From NCBI GenBank assembly GCA_937874185.1, contig CALNAK010000036.1:62001-126000 (forward strand): DNA of 64,000 nucleotides, written 5' to 3'. The notes beneath the pieces are model-generated. The model was given only the letters and a program-made list of their open reading frames with translations. It made no database searches and was not told where the DNA came from. Position 1 is the stretch's first letter. Each line of letters begins with the position of its first letter. A program made the translations under genes and the position numbers. This document shows, in pieces, positions 51,647-60,725 of this stretch. The DNA comes from an uncultured Lactobacillus sp. (GTDB lineage: Bacteria > Bacillota > Bacilli > Lactobacillales > Lactobacillaceae).

Positions 51647-52600
51647 ATGGAGGATGCAGGTGTTAAGCGTATTCGACAAGCCTTGCGAGCAGCTAGATAT
51701 TATTATGAAAATAATTTTGATCAAAGTAAAATCGCAAAAGAAATGGGACTATCTCGTCCCACGGTTTCTCGTTTACTTCAATATGCTAAAGATAATGGAT
51801 ATGTTCAAATTAAAATAGTTGATCCCTTTGCTGATGCATCAACATTGGAAAAAGCTTTTGAAAAGAAATATTCACTTAATAAAGTAATTGTAACTTATGC
51901 TCCATCAAGTGATTATCAAAGTATTATCCAAAATATCGGTAAATCAGGTGCAGAGTATCTTGAAAGTATCGTTAAAGATGGTGATTCTATTGGTGTTACT
52001 TGGGGACGTACAATGAGTGAAGTAGCTAAGAACCTCTCACCCAAGGACAATTCACAGGAACATGTTAAAGTTGTTCAACTAAAGGGTGGGGTAACGCATT
52101 CTGAAACCAATAATTTTGCACAAGAAGTTATTTCAGATTTTGCGACAGCTTTCCATACTACTGCTGAAAGTTTGCCATTGCCAGTTATCTTTGATAATTC
52201 TGAAACTAGTCGTTTAGTTTTAAAGGATAAGCAAACTCAATATATTATGAATGAAGGTAAGTCCACTAATATTGCACTATTCACTGTAGGTGATGTTAGG
52301 GATGATGCAATGCTATTTAATTTAGGATATTTGAGTGATAAAGAAATTAAAATGTTACAACGTGATGCGGTTGGTGACATTAGTTCAAGATTTATCAATT
52401 CTAAAGGCGAAATTGCAAATGAAGATCTCAATCAAAGAACTATTGGAATTGATTTAAATGAACTTAAAAAGAAAGAATATTCTATTTTAATTGCTGGTGG
52501 TGACCAAAAAGTCGATTCGATAAAGGGAGCTTTAGAAGGTAATTATGCCAATGTTTTGATAACCGATGAGAATACGGCCAGACAATTACTAAAGGATTGA
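51647..52600 (+). CDS. deoR: SorC/DeoR-type regulator of the deo operon
   Basis: 317-residue regulator of the SorC family. The N-terminal helix-turn-helix is QSKIAKEMGLSRPTVSRLLQYAKDNGYV; the C-terminal sugar-phosphate-binding domain (about 60-315) has GVTWGRTMSEVAKNL and ISSRFINSKGEI. Bacillus DeoR of this family binds deoxyribose 5-phosphate and represses the deo operon, which fits the location. It has its own start region after the deo terminator, with AAGGAGTG before the ATG. The palindromes before deoC are likely targets. Confidence 0.85.
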   Translation: MEDAGVKRIRQALRAARYYYENNFDQSKIAKEMGLSRPTVSRLLQYAKDNGYVQIKIVDPFADASTLEKAFEKKYSLNKVIVTYAPSSDYQSIIQNIGKSGAEYLESIVKDGDSIGVTWGRTMSEVAKNLSPKDNSQEHVKVVQLKGGVTHSETNNFAQEVISDFATAFHTTAESLPLPVIFDNSETSRLVLKDKQTQYIMNEGKSTNIALFTVGDVRDDAMLFNLGYLSDKEIKMLQRDAVGDISSRFINSKGEIANEDLNQRTIGIDLNELKKKEYSILIAGGDQKVDSIKGALEGNYANVLITDENTARQLLKD

Positions 52601-52634
52601 TATTCATTTACAAAATAACAAATTGAATATGATG

Positions 52635-52866
52635 TTGTTTCACTTTTTACAACTGTAGTATACTATGGGCGTAAAAACGAGGAAGCATCAAAACATCAAA
52701 ACCTGAAGTAACTGGTATTTGTTTCGAGTTTTATAGTGGGTTAGATTTTACCTGCAATGTCTACTTGCTAACCAAGATATCGATAAAAGCAAAAAAATTA
52801 CGGGTACATAATTATTAGAATCTTCAACAAAAAAGTGGAATATGTTATATTCCACTTTTTATTTTG
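52635..52866 (+). ncRNA. Candidate small RNA, promoter plus terminator without reading frame
   Basis: -35 TTGTTT (52635-52640), 18-base spacer, -10 TATACT (52659-52664), and about 195 bases later a strong terminator AAAAAAGTGGAATAT / ATATTCCACTTTTTATTTT (52828-52866). Between them is no credible frame, but a paired GGTTAG (52739) and CTAACC (52768) and AAAAC..GTTTT. The following ABC gene has its own TATAAT (52925-52930), so this looks like an independent transcript. It could instead be the 3' end of the deoR message. Confidence 0.45.
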
Positions 52867-52958
52867 CCTAAAATCCAGTAATTAATTTCTCTCTTTTTAT
52901 CTTAATCCTGTATCCGTTTTCCTCTATAATAGACATATCAGGAGAGGTGCAAACAAAT

Positions 52959-53660
52959 ATGGCGTATATCGAAGTTAGAAACGAGTCAAAACGGTATCAA
53001 ATGGGAGAAACAACGATTATTGCTAACAATGATCTGTCTTTTGACGTTGATAAGGGAAAATTGACGGTTATTCTGGGGCCTAGTGGTGCCGGTAAATCAA
53101 CTGTTCTCAATATACTTGGGGGCATGGATACTCCTAGCGATGGTCAGGTTATTATTGATGGTACCGATATTGCTAAATTCTCAGAACGTCAACTAACCAC
53201 ATATCGTCGTAATGATGTTGGCTTTATTTTTCAATTTTATAATTTGATTCCTAATTTAACTACCAAAGAAAATGTTGAATTAGCTTCCGCAATTGTTAAG
53301 GACGCCTTAGATGCGACGGCTACGCTGAAGTCTGTCGGTTTGGGTAATAGAATGGATAATTTTCCATCACAATTATCTGGTGGTGAACAACAACGTGTTG
53401 CCATTGCAAGAGCTTTGGCTAAGAATCCTAAGTTATTATTGTGTGATGAACCAACTGGGGCACTTGATTATGAAACAGGTAAGCAAGTTTTAACATTGTT
53501 ACAAAATGCGAGTCATTTGGATAATAAGACGGTTATCGTTATTACACATAATTCTGAAATAGCCAAGATGGCTGATCGAGTGATTCGAATCCACGATGCA
53601 AAAGTGCAATCGGTTGTGGATAATCCAACACCAACTCCAGTTAAAGATATTGAATGGTAG
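52959..53660 (+). CDS. ABC transporter ATP-binding protein (MacB/LolD type)
   Basis: 233-residue ATPase. Walker [11 protein letters not shown]-loop region [21 protein letters not shown], signature [15 protein letters not shown] and Walker [13 protein letters not shown] are all intact; the NLIPxLTxxENVELP-like stretch is typical of the MacB/LolD group. Those ATPases pair with FtsX-type permeases, as here: the permease gene follows at once. AGGAGAGG lies 10 bases before ATG 52959. A TATAAT at 52925 gives a likely promoter. Confidence 0.92.
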   Translation: MAYIEVRNESKRYQMGETTIIANNDLSFDVDKGKLTVILGPSGAGKSTVLNILGGMDTPSDGQVIIDGTDIAKFSERQLTTYRRNDVGFIFQFYNLIPNLTTKENVELASAIVKDALDATATLKSVGLGNRMDNFPSQLSGGEQQRVAIARALAKNPKLLLCDEPTGALDYETGKQVLTLLQNASHLDNKTVIVITHNSEIAKMADRVIRIHDAKVQSVVDNPTPTPVKDIEW

Positions 53661-53672
53661 GTGGTGAATAAT

Positions 53673-56198
53673 ATGAAACCTTTGACGAAAAATATGTGGC
53701 GTGACATCAATAAGTCTAAGGGCCGTTTCGTTGCGATTATTTTGATCATAATGCTTGGCGTTTTGATATTCGTTGGTGTTAAAGCAGCTGGTCCTAGTCT
53801 GAATGATTCTCTGAATAAAACCGTTGCTGATAAAAATTTATCAGATGTACAAGTGATTTCAACGACTGGCTTTAATAAGAAAGATATCAAATTAGCTGAA
53901 AAAGTTTCCGGAGCTCAAGCAGAAACCACCAAATTTAAATATGTTATCGGTGGCCATAGCAAGGTGGCTGTGGCACTTTATGGGTATAGTTCTGATGCCA
54001 AACAAAATCAATTAATTATGCGAAGTGGTCGCTTGCCCCAAAATAATAATGAAATTGTTTTGGATAAGAATGCTAAATCTAAGTACGATTACAAATTAGG
54101 ACAAACTTTTAAATTTGCTAAAGACTCTGGTTTAAAGCAGAAGTCCTATAAGATAGTAGGTTTCGCTGATTCGCCACAATACATTGATAATCAATCGCGT
54201 GGTGCAACCAATATTGCCGATGGACAAGTTAGTTTGTTTGCATACATTCCACAAAAGCAGATGAACTTATCGGTTGGAACAATCTTAAATGTGCATTTTA
54301 ACTCTTTGAAAAATAAGAATACCTTTAGCAAAGACTATAAGAATGCAGTTAACCGAAAGGTAAAACTTTTAAAATATGAATTCAAGAATCGTCCATCTCA
54401 AAGAACTAATGAAGCAGCAAGTAAATATTTAACAAATTTGAATCAACAACAAAAAATGATTGATCAATTAAGATTAGCTAGTCCAGAAATGGCTAGTCAG
54501 CAACAAGCAAAATTAGATACCGCTAAAGTAAAAATTTTAAGGCAAGCTAAAACAACCTATACTTGGCAAACAAGAAAAGATTTATCAGGATTCTCAGCAT
54601 ATGGTGAAAGTTCTGATCGAATCGCCGCAATTGCCAATGTTTTCCCCGTTTTCTTCTTTCTAATTGCTGCATTGATAACATTTACAACAATAACCAGAAT
54701 GGTTGAGGAAGCTCGTGGAGAAATTGGAACCTTCAAAGCTCTCGGATATTCTAAATGGGAAATTGGGAAAAATTATTTCTATTATGCTTTGTCAGCTGGA
54801 ATGATTGGGGCAATCTTAGGAGCAATTATCGGTAATGAGACTTTGCCTCGAATTGTTTTGGCGCTTTATAAGCAGTATATTGCCCTTGATTGGGTCGTAG
54901 GGTTGCAATGGAATACAATTTTGATTGCCATTGTCTTCTCACTTTTAGCAACAGTTGGGGCCGCAATAATAGTTGTGAGAAAAGAATTGATTGAGGGACC
55001 AGCCGCATTGATGCGTCCAAAAGCTCCCAAATCAGCCAAGAAAATTCTATTGGAACGAATTAAACCGATTTGGAATAACTTAAGTTTCAATAGCAAGGTT
55101 AGTTATCGGAATCTTTTCAGATTCAAGTCACGAATGTTCATGACAATTATCGGTATTGCCGGAGGAACAGCTCTGATATTGACCGGATTCGGTATTCAAA
55201 ATTCAATTGGAGCAAGTGGAAATCGTCAATATTCTGATATTTTCAATTATCAAGCCGTTGTGAAATTGAATGATCGAGCCGACTTTGAAAAAGTTAAAAA
55301 AGTTTTGAATCGTGATAAGAAATATCGTAGTAGTACTGAAATTAATTCAACCACTTCAAAAGTAGTTGCTAATAAAAAGCAAGTAAATGATGTGAATGTT
55401 TATACGCCTAAATCAGTTAAAGATTTTGCTAAATATGTTCATCTAAAAAATAATTTGAATAAAAAAGACGTAATTTTAACTAAGAAGACCGCACAACTTT
55501 TAGATGTTAAGGTTGGCGATAAGGTTAAAGTTACGGTAACTAATGGTAAAAAGGTTAGCTTGAAAGTAGGAGCCATCTCGGATAATTTTATCGGTCATTT
55601 CCTATATTTAAGCCCAGATGCATATCAAACTGCTTTTAATGGGAAAGCAAATCCCAATACTTTACTACTACACTTAAACAAGCAAACTAATGCTCAACGG
55701 AAACATTTGGCTAATAAGTTACTAGATTCAGGTGAAGTTATGGGAACTAGCTATACACATGATGTGTTGAGTACCGTCTCTAAAATGTCGTCCTCATTGA
55801 AACCAATAATTTTGATATTTGTTCTATTATCAGGCGTTTTATCGTTTGTTGTGCTATATAATTTAACCAATATCAATGTGTCAGAGCGAATTCGTGAGCT
55901 TTCAACTATTAAAGTATTAGGATTCTATAATAATGAAGTAACGATGTATATTGTGCGAGAAAATATTATTTTGACAATTGTGGGAATTATCGTAGGATAC
56001 GGTGTCGGAAACCTATTAACAGCGTATATTTTGCATCAAGCTGCCACGGAGCAAGTGATTTTCCCATTAACTATTAATATGTTTGGTTATATAGTTGCCA
56101 CATTATTGATGATAATTTTCACCGCTATTGTTATGCTGGTAACACATAAGAAATTGCAACATATAGATATGATTGGTGCGTTAAAATCTAATGAATGA
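53673..56198 (+). CDS. FtsX/MacB-type ABC permease
   Basis: 841-residue membrane protein with an N-terminal helix (about 15-38), a large extracytoplasmic domain, three helices around 325-435, a second helix and outer domain, and three helices near the C-terminus (about 700-830): a duplicated FtsX layout. MVEEARGEIGTFKALGYSKWEIGKNYFYY and RIRELSTIKVLGFYNNEVTMYI are the two typical cytoplasmic coupling motifs. ATG 53673 follows AGGTGGTGA; GTG 53661 lies within the site. It forms a mechanotransmitting exporter with the ATPase just upstream. Its cargo is unknown: antimicrobial peptide resistance or lipid export are both typical. Confidence 0.9.
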   Translation: MKPLTKNMWRDINKSKGRFVAIILIIMLGVLIFVGVKAAGPSLNDSLNKTVADKNLSDVQVISTTGFNKKDIKLAEKVSGAQAETTKFKYVIGGHSKVAVALYGYSSDAKQNQLIMRSGRLPQNNNEIVLDKNAKSKYDYKLGQTFKFAKDSGLKQKSYKIVGFADSPQYIDNQSRGATNIADGQVSLFAYIPQKQMNLSVGTILNVHFNSLKNKNTFSKDYKNAVNRKVKLLKYEFKNRPSQRTNEAASKYLTNLNQQQKMIDQLRLASPEMASQQQAKLDTAKVKILRQAKTTYTWQTRKDLSGFSAYGESSDRIAAIANVFPVFFFLIAALITFTTITRMVEEARGEIGTFKALGYSKWEIGKNYFYYALSAGMIGAILGAIIGNETLPRIVLALYKQYIALDWVVGLQWNTILIAIVFSLLATVGAAIIVVRKELIEGPAALMRPKAPKSAKKILLERIKPIWNNLSFNSKVSYRNLFRFKSRMFMTIIGIAGGTALILTGFGIQNSIGASGNRQYSDIFNYQAVVKLNDRADFEKVKKVLNRDKKYRSSTEINSTTSKVVANKKQVNDVNVYTPKSVKDFAKYVHLKNNLNKKDVILTKKTAQLLDVKVGDKVKVTVTNGKKVSLKVGAISDNFIGHFLYLSPDAYQTAFNGKANPNTLLLHLNKQTNAQRKHLANKLLDSGEVMGTSYTHDVLSTVSKMSSSLKPIILIFVLLSGVLSFVVLYNLTNINVSERIRELSTIKVLGFYNNEVTMYIVRENIILTIVGIIVGYGVGNLLTAYILHQAATEQVIFPLTINMFGYIVATLLMIIFTAIVMLVTHKKLQHIDMIGALKSNE

Positions 56199-56212
56199 TT
56201 GAAGGTATAATT

Positions 56213-56917
56213 ATGACTTTGGAAAATGATAAAGTGCTTATTATTGGTGGTACCTCTGGATTTGGTAAGGAAATCGCTATAATGGCACAACATAAAGATG
56301 CGGACGTTTACGTAATCGGACGTGATCAGGATCGTGTAAATGAATTGCGCTATGAAGAGAATATTCAAGGAAGTTCATTAGATGCACAGGATAAAGACCA
56401 ATTGAATCATTATTTTAAAAAGTATGGTTCATTCGATCATGTCATTTCAATGTTAGGCGGGGCAATGGCTGGTGGATTCCTTAATAGTCCAGTTGAGGAA
56501 ATTCGTGAGGCATTCGATGCTAAATTTTTTGCTAACTTACAATTAGCTCAGATAGCCAGTAAACACCTGAATAAGAATGGATCAATAATTTTAACATCTG
56601 GATCAGGTGGTCATCCCTATGACGCTTCAGGAGCAATTATCGGCAACCAAGCAATTAATACAATGGTAGCGGGATTAGCAGTCGAAATGGCACCAGACTT
56701 TCGAGCTAACGCAGTTTCACCAACTTGGACACCAACAGGTCTCTGGCGTGATATGAACTCTAAGCAGTTGGCTAAACAAACAGTCGACGTTGAAGAGAAC
56801 GTTCCTTTAGGTCGTGTTGCCAAAATTGAAGAAGTCGCTTCAGCATATATTTACTTAATGGAGAATGATTTTATCACTGGCCAAGTTTTAAAAGTCGACG
56901 GTGGTGTCGATTTATAG
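56213..56917 (+). CDS. Short-chain dehydrogenase/reductase, atypical active site
   Basis: 234-residue Rossmann protein. The cofactor motif is LIIGGTSGFGKEIA (TGxxxGxG-type, with serine) and the NAG-like motif reads SMLGGAMAG. The active-site region is ILTSGSGG, but where YxxxK is expected, aligned back from LAVEMAP, the residues are alanine and asparagine (AIIGNQAIN). The catalytic tyrosine and lysine therefore appear lost. ATG 56213 lies after GAAGGT and overlaps nothing; an ATG at 56195 overlaps the permease stop. It might be an atypical reductase or a regulatory NAD(P)-binding protein. Confidence 0.85.
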   Translation: MTLENDKVLIIGGTSGFGKEIAIMAQHKDADVYVIGRDQDRVNELRYEENIQGSSLDAQDKDQLNHYFKKYGSFDHVISMLGGAMAGGFLNSPVEEIREAFDAKFFANLQLAQIASKHLNKNGSIILTSGSGGHPYDASGAIIGNQAINTMVAGLAVEMAPDFRANAVSPTWTPTGLWRDMNSKQLAKQTVDVEENVPLGRVAKIEEVASAYIYLMENDFITGQVLKVDGGVDL

Positions 56918-56959
56918 GTGTGTTATACTTGAAACCAATTTTAAACAGAGGTGAGATAA

Positions 56960-57415
56960 ATGCCTGTAAAATCAATTGATACAGAAAAAAGGTATCGAAT
57001 TGGCGACTTTGCGGAGATGGTTGGTTTGAACAGTCCGACACTTCGTTATTATGAAAAAGAAGGATTGATCAAACCCAATCGTTCTGAAAATGGCGTTCGT
57101 TACTATACTGAACAAGATGCTCGATGGGTTAGATTCCTGCTACATTTAAAGAGTACTGGCATGACGATCGAACAATTAAAGCGTTATGTTAAATTACGTG
57201 CACAAGGTGATTCAACTATTAATCAACGGGTTGAATTATTGGAAGAAGTTCGCCGTAATTTTGAAGTCGAGTATCAACAACTGCAAGATAGTTGGACATT
57301 GCTCAATGATAAGTTAGATTGGTATAAAGGTAAGCAAGCAGGAACAGTTGAGGATAGTGAAGATTTTGCGAACTACCTTCAAAGTTTGAACCATGAATAT
57401 TTACAAGACAGATAA
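56960..57415 (+). CDS. MerR-family regulator
   Basis: 151-residue regulator. The winged helix YRIGDFAEMVGLNSPTLRYYEKEGLIKPNR, then VRYYTEQDARWVRFLLHLKSTGMTIEQLKRYV, is characteristic; a coiled-coil dimerisation helix follows (about 90-130). It has no cysteine in the effector region, so metal sensing is unlikely; AdhR-like sensing of aldehydes is a possibility by similarity of the neighbourhood. It follows the SDR gene by 42 bases. The 20-bp palindrome at 57461 before the decarboxylase gene is its probable target. Confidence 0.88.
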   Translation: MPVKSIDTEKRYRIGDFAEMVGLNSPTLRYYEKEGLIKPNRSENGVRYYTEQDARWVRFLLHLKSTGMTIEQLKRYVKLRAQGDSTINQRVELLEEVRRNFEVEYQQLQDSWTLLNDKLDWYKGKQAGTVEDSEDFANYLQSLNHEYLQDR

Positions 57416-57449
57416 AGATTGAATCCTAAAAAGATCCAATCTTTTTTTG
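57415..57449 (+). terminator. Terminator after the MerR gene
   Basis: AAAGATTG-ATC / GAT-CAATCTTTTTTT. Confidence 0.85.
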
Positions 57450-57457
57450 TATTATCC

Positions 57458-57488
57458 TTGACTTAAAGTTAACTTTAAGTTGTTTAAT
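57458..57488 (+). promoter_or_regulatory. MerR-type promoter with 19-base spacer
   Basis: -35 TTGACT (57458-57463) and -10 TTTAAT (57483-57488) are 19 bases apart, the long spacing used by MerR activators. The spacer holds ACTTAAAGTTAACTTTAAGT (57461-57480), a perfect 20-base palindrome. Confidence 0.8.
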
Positions 57489-57517
57489 AGACTTATCGAA
57501 TCAAGGAGGAATGAATT

Positions 57518-57835
57518 ATGGCAAAACAAACAGCAGGACATGACTTATTAGGCGATTTTGCTCCACAATTTGCAGAATTAAACGATGATGTATTATTTGG
57601 AGAAGTTTGGAGCAAAGAATCTGAACTTTCTGCACATGATCGTTCTCTAATCACAATCGCAAGTATTATTTCAGCAGGTAACACAGAACAATTAGATGCA
57701 CATTTAAAAATTGGTAAGAAGAACGGTATTACTAAAGAAGAAATTGTTGCAGAAATTACACATCTATCATTCTATGCAGGATGGCCTAAGGCTTGGTCAG
57801 CATTTAACCGTGCAAAAGAAATTTGGACAGATTAA
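57518..57835 (+). CDS. Carboxymuconolactone decarboxylase family protein
   Basis: 105-residue alpha-helical protein. RSLITIASIISAGNTEQLDAHLKIGKKNGITKEEIVAEITHLSFYAGWPKAWSAF matches the gamma-carboxymuconolactone decarboxylase group closely. The sequence has no cysteines, so it is not an AhpD-like peroxidase. Its true reaction in lactobacilli is unknown. AAGGAGG precedes the ATG. It is the first gene after the MerR-type promoter and is followed by a cupin 21 bases on, a common pairing. Confidence 0.88.
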   Translation: MAKQTAGHDLLGDFAPQFAELNDDVLFGEVWSKESELSAHDRSLITIASIISAGNTEQLDAHLKIGKKNGITKEEIVAEITHLSFYAGWPKAWSAFNRAKEIWTD

Positions 57836-57856
57836 TTTAAAAAGGAAGTTAATATA

Positions 57857-58267
57857 ATGGCTAAAAATGAAGATTTAAAAACAGACGGAGTTTTCCCCGT
57901 TGGCGATAAAAACGAGGCTTATGCTCAATACTTTATTGGACAAAGTTATTTGAAAAATATGGTTTCACCAGAAGACAATATCGACTTTGGAGTTGGTAAT
58001 GTTACTTTTGAACCGGGATGCCGTAATGATTGGCATATTCACCATGATGGATTCCAAATCCTACTCGTTACAGGCGGAGAAGGTTGGTATCAAGAATGGG
58101 GCAAGCCCGCTCAATTATTAAAACAAGGTGACGTTGTAGTTATCAAGGAAGGCATCAAACACTGGCATGGAGCAACTAAGGACAGTTGGTTCAGTCACGT
58201 TGCTATCACGAAAGGTACTTCAGAATGGCTTGAACACGTTACTGATGCAGAATATAACAAATTATAA
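57857..58267 (+). CDS. Cupin-domain protein
   Basis: 136-residue single-domain cupin. The first cupin motif NDWHIHHDGFQILLVTGGEG and second motif KQGDVVVIKEGIKHWHGATKDSWFSHVAI give three or more metal-ligand histidines (WHIHH and HWHGA). It resembles the cupins found with carboxymuconolactone decarboxylase proteins and is probably part of the same MerR-regulated unit. AAAGGAAG supports the start. The reaction is unknown. The following 58268-58597 is a non-coding stretch in which I see no gene. Confidence 0.85.
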   Translation: MAKNEDLKTDGVFPVGDKNEAYAQYFIGQSYLKNMVSPEDNIDFGVGNVTFEPGCRNDWHIHHDGFQILLVTGGEGWYQEWGKPAQLLKQGDVVVIKEGIKHWHGATKDSWFSHVAITKGTSEWLEHVTDAEYNKL

Positions 58268-58597
58268 TAACCCTACACAATGACGTTAAGAAAAGTATGA
58301 ATGTCTTTTATCAACGAATTGGGATTTCACGCAATGTAATTTGCACGTGTAGTTAATTAACCTAGTAGATACAAATCAATATTTGCTTGAAAAAAATAAC
58401 ATTCTTTCTGATTTTTATGAATCAAATGTAAATTTCTGAAATGATTATTATATCGGAAAAAAGTAAATTAACTCGGTGAAATCAGAAAATGGTATAGAGC
58501 TATTTGGCTATATTAATATACGATTAGATTCTATTGGTTATGAATTTTGCTTAGGACATTAGTAATATAAATACTGAATAATTAATGTAAATAATTG

Positions 58598-58629
58598 AAA
58601 AAGAGGCTGAAAACAGTCTCTTTTTTTTA
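58598..58629 (+). terminator. Terminator before the ugp operon
   Basis: AAAAGAGGCTG-AAAA-CAGTCTCTTTTTTTT, ending the cupin transcript. Confidence 0.85.
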
Positions 58630-58642
58630 CAATTTTTTTACA
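58626..58642 (+). promoter_or_regulatory. Candidate Pho-type direct repeat before the ugp operon
   Basis: TTTACA at 58626-58631 and again at 58637-58642, 11 bases apart, as in PhoP boxes of Gram-positive bacteria. A TATATA-type -10 follows at about 58654. The T-rich setting weakens the case, because the first copy overlaps the terminator tail. Confidence 0.35.
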
Positions 58643-58708
58643 TTAAATAGATTATATATATACAACGTTCCAACATAATGTACCTATAACTTATATGGAG
58701 GGTTAGAT

Positions 58709-59791
58709 ATGTCTACAGTATTAACAAATGTTTGTAAACAATATGATCAAGGTAAAACAGTGTTGGGGAAAGTCTCTGCTGAAATTAAAACAGGTGAGTT
58801 CTTTGTAATTGTTGGACCATCTGGTTGTGGTAAGAGTACTTTACTTCGAATGATTGCTGGTTTAACTGATATCACTGACGGTGAAATTAGTATTGATAAC
58901 CGCGTCGTTAACAACTTGTCACCTAAGGACCGTAACTTAACAATGGTGTTCCAAAGTTATGCTTTGTTCCCATTTTTAAGTGTTTGGGATAACGTGGCTT
59001 TTGGTTTAAAGGCTAGAAAGCACAGCCAAGTAGAAGTTGAAGAACGTGTTAATAATGCTTTGAAGATGGTTAATCTAGAAGATCTTAAAGATAGAAAACC
59101 TCGTGAACTATCTGGTGGTCAAAGACAACGTGTGGCTTTAGCTCGTGCCGTTGCCAGTGATGCAAAGATCTGTCTAATGGATGAACCACTATCAAACTTG
59201 GATGCACAATTGAGAATCAAGATGCGCCAAGAAATCTATGCTCTACAAAGAAAATTAGGTATCACATTGATTTATGTTACCCATGATCAAGTTGAAGCTA
59301 TGACTATGGCTGATCACATTATGGTTTTACATAATACAGAAGTACAACAAATCGGTACACCTGCTGAAATTTACAAGACACCAGCTAATGAATTCGTTGC
59401 TAGTTTCTTCGGTGTTCCACCAATCAACATTTTGCCTGCAACAAAACTTTCTTCAAAATCACTTAAAGTTAATGGTGACTTTGAAGTTAAAGTTGACCAA
59501 GTAATTACTGAAAATGAATTAAAAGTTGGTATCAGACCTAATGAATTACGAGTTGCTAAAGCTGATGAATTAACTGCTAACGCTACTGTTAAGAATATTG
59601 AATTCTTAGGTGATGAAAAGATTCTTTACGCTACATTCAATAACGGTAATGAAGTTTCAGCAATTATTTCAAGTGAGACTCACTTTGACTTATTCGATAC
59701 TATTAAGATCACTTCAACAAACAACGTTTTATTATTCAGTCAAGATGGTATCAATATTACTAAGGGTGTGGGGGATGTAGTCAATGCTTAA
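58709..59791 (+). CDS. ugpC: Glycerol-3-phosphate-type ABC importer, ATP-binding protein
   Basis: 360-residue ATPase of the sugar-importer class. Walker A VGPSGCGKSTLLRMIAGL, signature LSGGQRQRVALARAV and Walker B CLMDEPLSNLDAQLR are intact, and a C-terminal TOBE-type domain (about 235-350) is present, as in UgpC/MsmK. GGAGGG precedes the ATG. It is the first gene of a four-gene unit whose members overlap by a few bases. The ATPase may also serve other importers, as known for MsmK. Confidence 0.9.
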   Translation: MSTVLTNVCKQYDQGKTVLGKVSAEIKTGEFFVIVGPSGCGKSTLLRMIAGLTDITDGEISIDNRVVNNLSPKDRNLTMVFQSYALFPFLSVWDNVAFGLKARKHSQVEVEERVNNALKMVNLEDLKDRKPRELSGGQRQRVALARAVASDAKICLMDEPLSNLDAQLRIKMRQEIYALQRKLGITLIYVTHDQVEAMTMADHIMVLHNTEVQQIGTPAEIYKTPANEFVASFFGVPPINILPATKLSSKSLKVNGDFEVKVDQVITENELKVGIRPNELRVAKADELTANATVKNIEFLGDEKILYATFNNGNEVSAIISSETHFDLFDTIKITSTNNVLLFSQDGINITKGVGDVVNA

Positions 59792-60725
59792 GACTTCTAC
59801 AACAGATGTCGTTCCTGAAAAAAAGGTTGAAGCAAACTCAGATCGTAAGTTCAAGTTAACTGCTAAAGATAAATACTACGCCTCAATCTTTGTGGGACCA
59901 TCATTATTTCTTTTAGGATTATTCGTTTTTTATCCAATGTTCAGAACTCTTTATATCAGTTTATTTCTAACTAATAGTTTTGGTAACACAACCTTATTTG
60001 TTGGTTTAGATAACTATGTTAAATTGATTTCTTCACCAGACTTTGTCGCAAGTATGTGGGTTACCGTGGTATATGTTGTCGGGGTAACATTTTTCACAAT
60101 TGCTATGGGATTACTATTAGCAAACTTAGCAAGTCAAAAGTTACCAGGTATTGCCATTTTCAGAACCCTATATTCAGTAACAATGGGTGTTTCCGTTTCC
60201 GTTGCCGCTATTTTCTGGCTATTTATTTTCAATCCATCTGCTGGATTCTTTACATTATTAACAAAAATGCTTCATCTTCCAACTGTTAACTGGTTAACAA
60301 GTCCAACAAATGCTATGTGGGCTATTATCATTACAACAGTTTGGATGCATTTAGGTTTTGTTTTCTTAGTTTTCTTAGGTGCTATCGAATCAGTTCCAAC
60401 AACACTTTATGAAGCTGCCGATGTTGAAGGTGTGTCATCAAGATATCAATTCTTCCACATCACATTACCTATGATTTCACCAACATTGTTCTTCGTTTCA
60501 ACAATTACAATTATCGGTTCATTCAAGAGTTTTGGTTTGATTGATCTTATTACTAAAGGTGGACCAACCAATGCTACCAACATGTTAGTTTATCGTATTT
60601 ATAATGATGCTTTCTTTGGTGGTAACTACGCTAAATCAAGTGCAGAAGCAATCATCTTAGCTATTATTATTGCCTTCTTTACTTATCTACAATTTAAATT
60701 CCTAGAAAAGAAGGTAAATTACTAA
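59784..60725 (+). CDS. ugpA: Glycerol-3-phosphate-type ABC importer, permease A
   Basis: 313-residue permease with six helices. The cytoplasmic EAA loop is LYEAADVEGVSSRYQFFHITLPMISPT near residue 212, typical of sugar-type importers. SVTMGVSVSVAAIFWLFIFNPSAGF is characteristic of UgpA. The ATG lies inside the end of ugpC (8-base overlap) behind GGGGGA. Together with the next permease it forms the translocation channel. Confidence 0.9.
   Translation: MLKTSTTDVVPEKKVEANSDRKFKLTAKDKYYASIFVGPSLFLLGLFVFYPMFRTLYISLFLTNSFGNTTLFVGLDNYVKLISSPDFVASMWVTVVYVVGVTFFTIAMGLLLANLASQKLPGIAIFRTLYSVTMGVSVSVAAIFWLFIFNPSAGFFTLLTKMLHLPTVNWLTSPTNAMWAIIITTVWMHLGFVFLVFLGAIESVPTTLYEAADVEGVSSRYQFFHITLPMISPTLFFVSTITIIGSFKSFGLIDLITKGGPTNATNMLVYRIYNDAFFGGNYAKSSAEAIILAIIIAFFTYLQFKFLEKKVNY

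Noticed and set aside
58268..58597. Short plus-strand open stretch near 58480-58561
   Set aside because: About 29 codons with no ribosome site and no resemblance to a protein; treated as non-coding.
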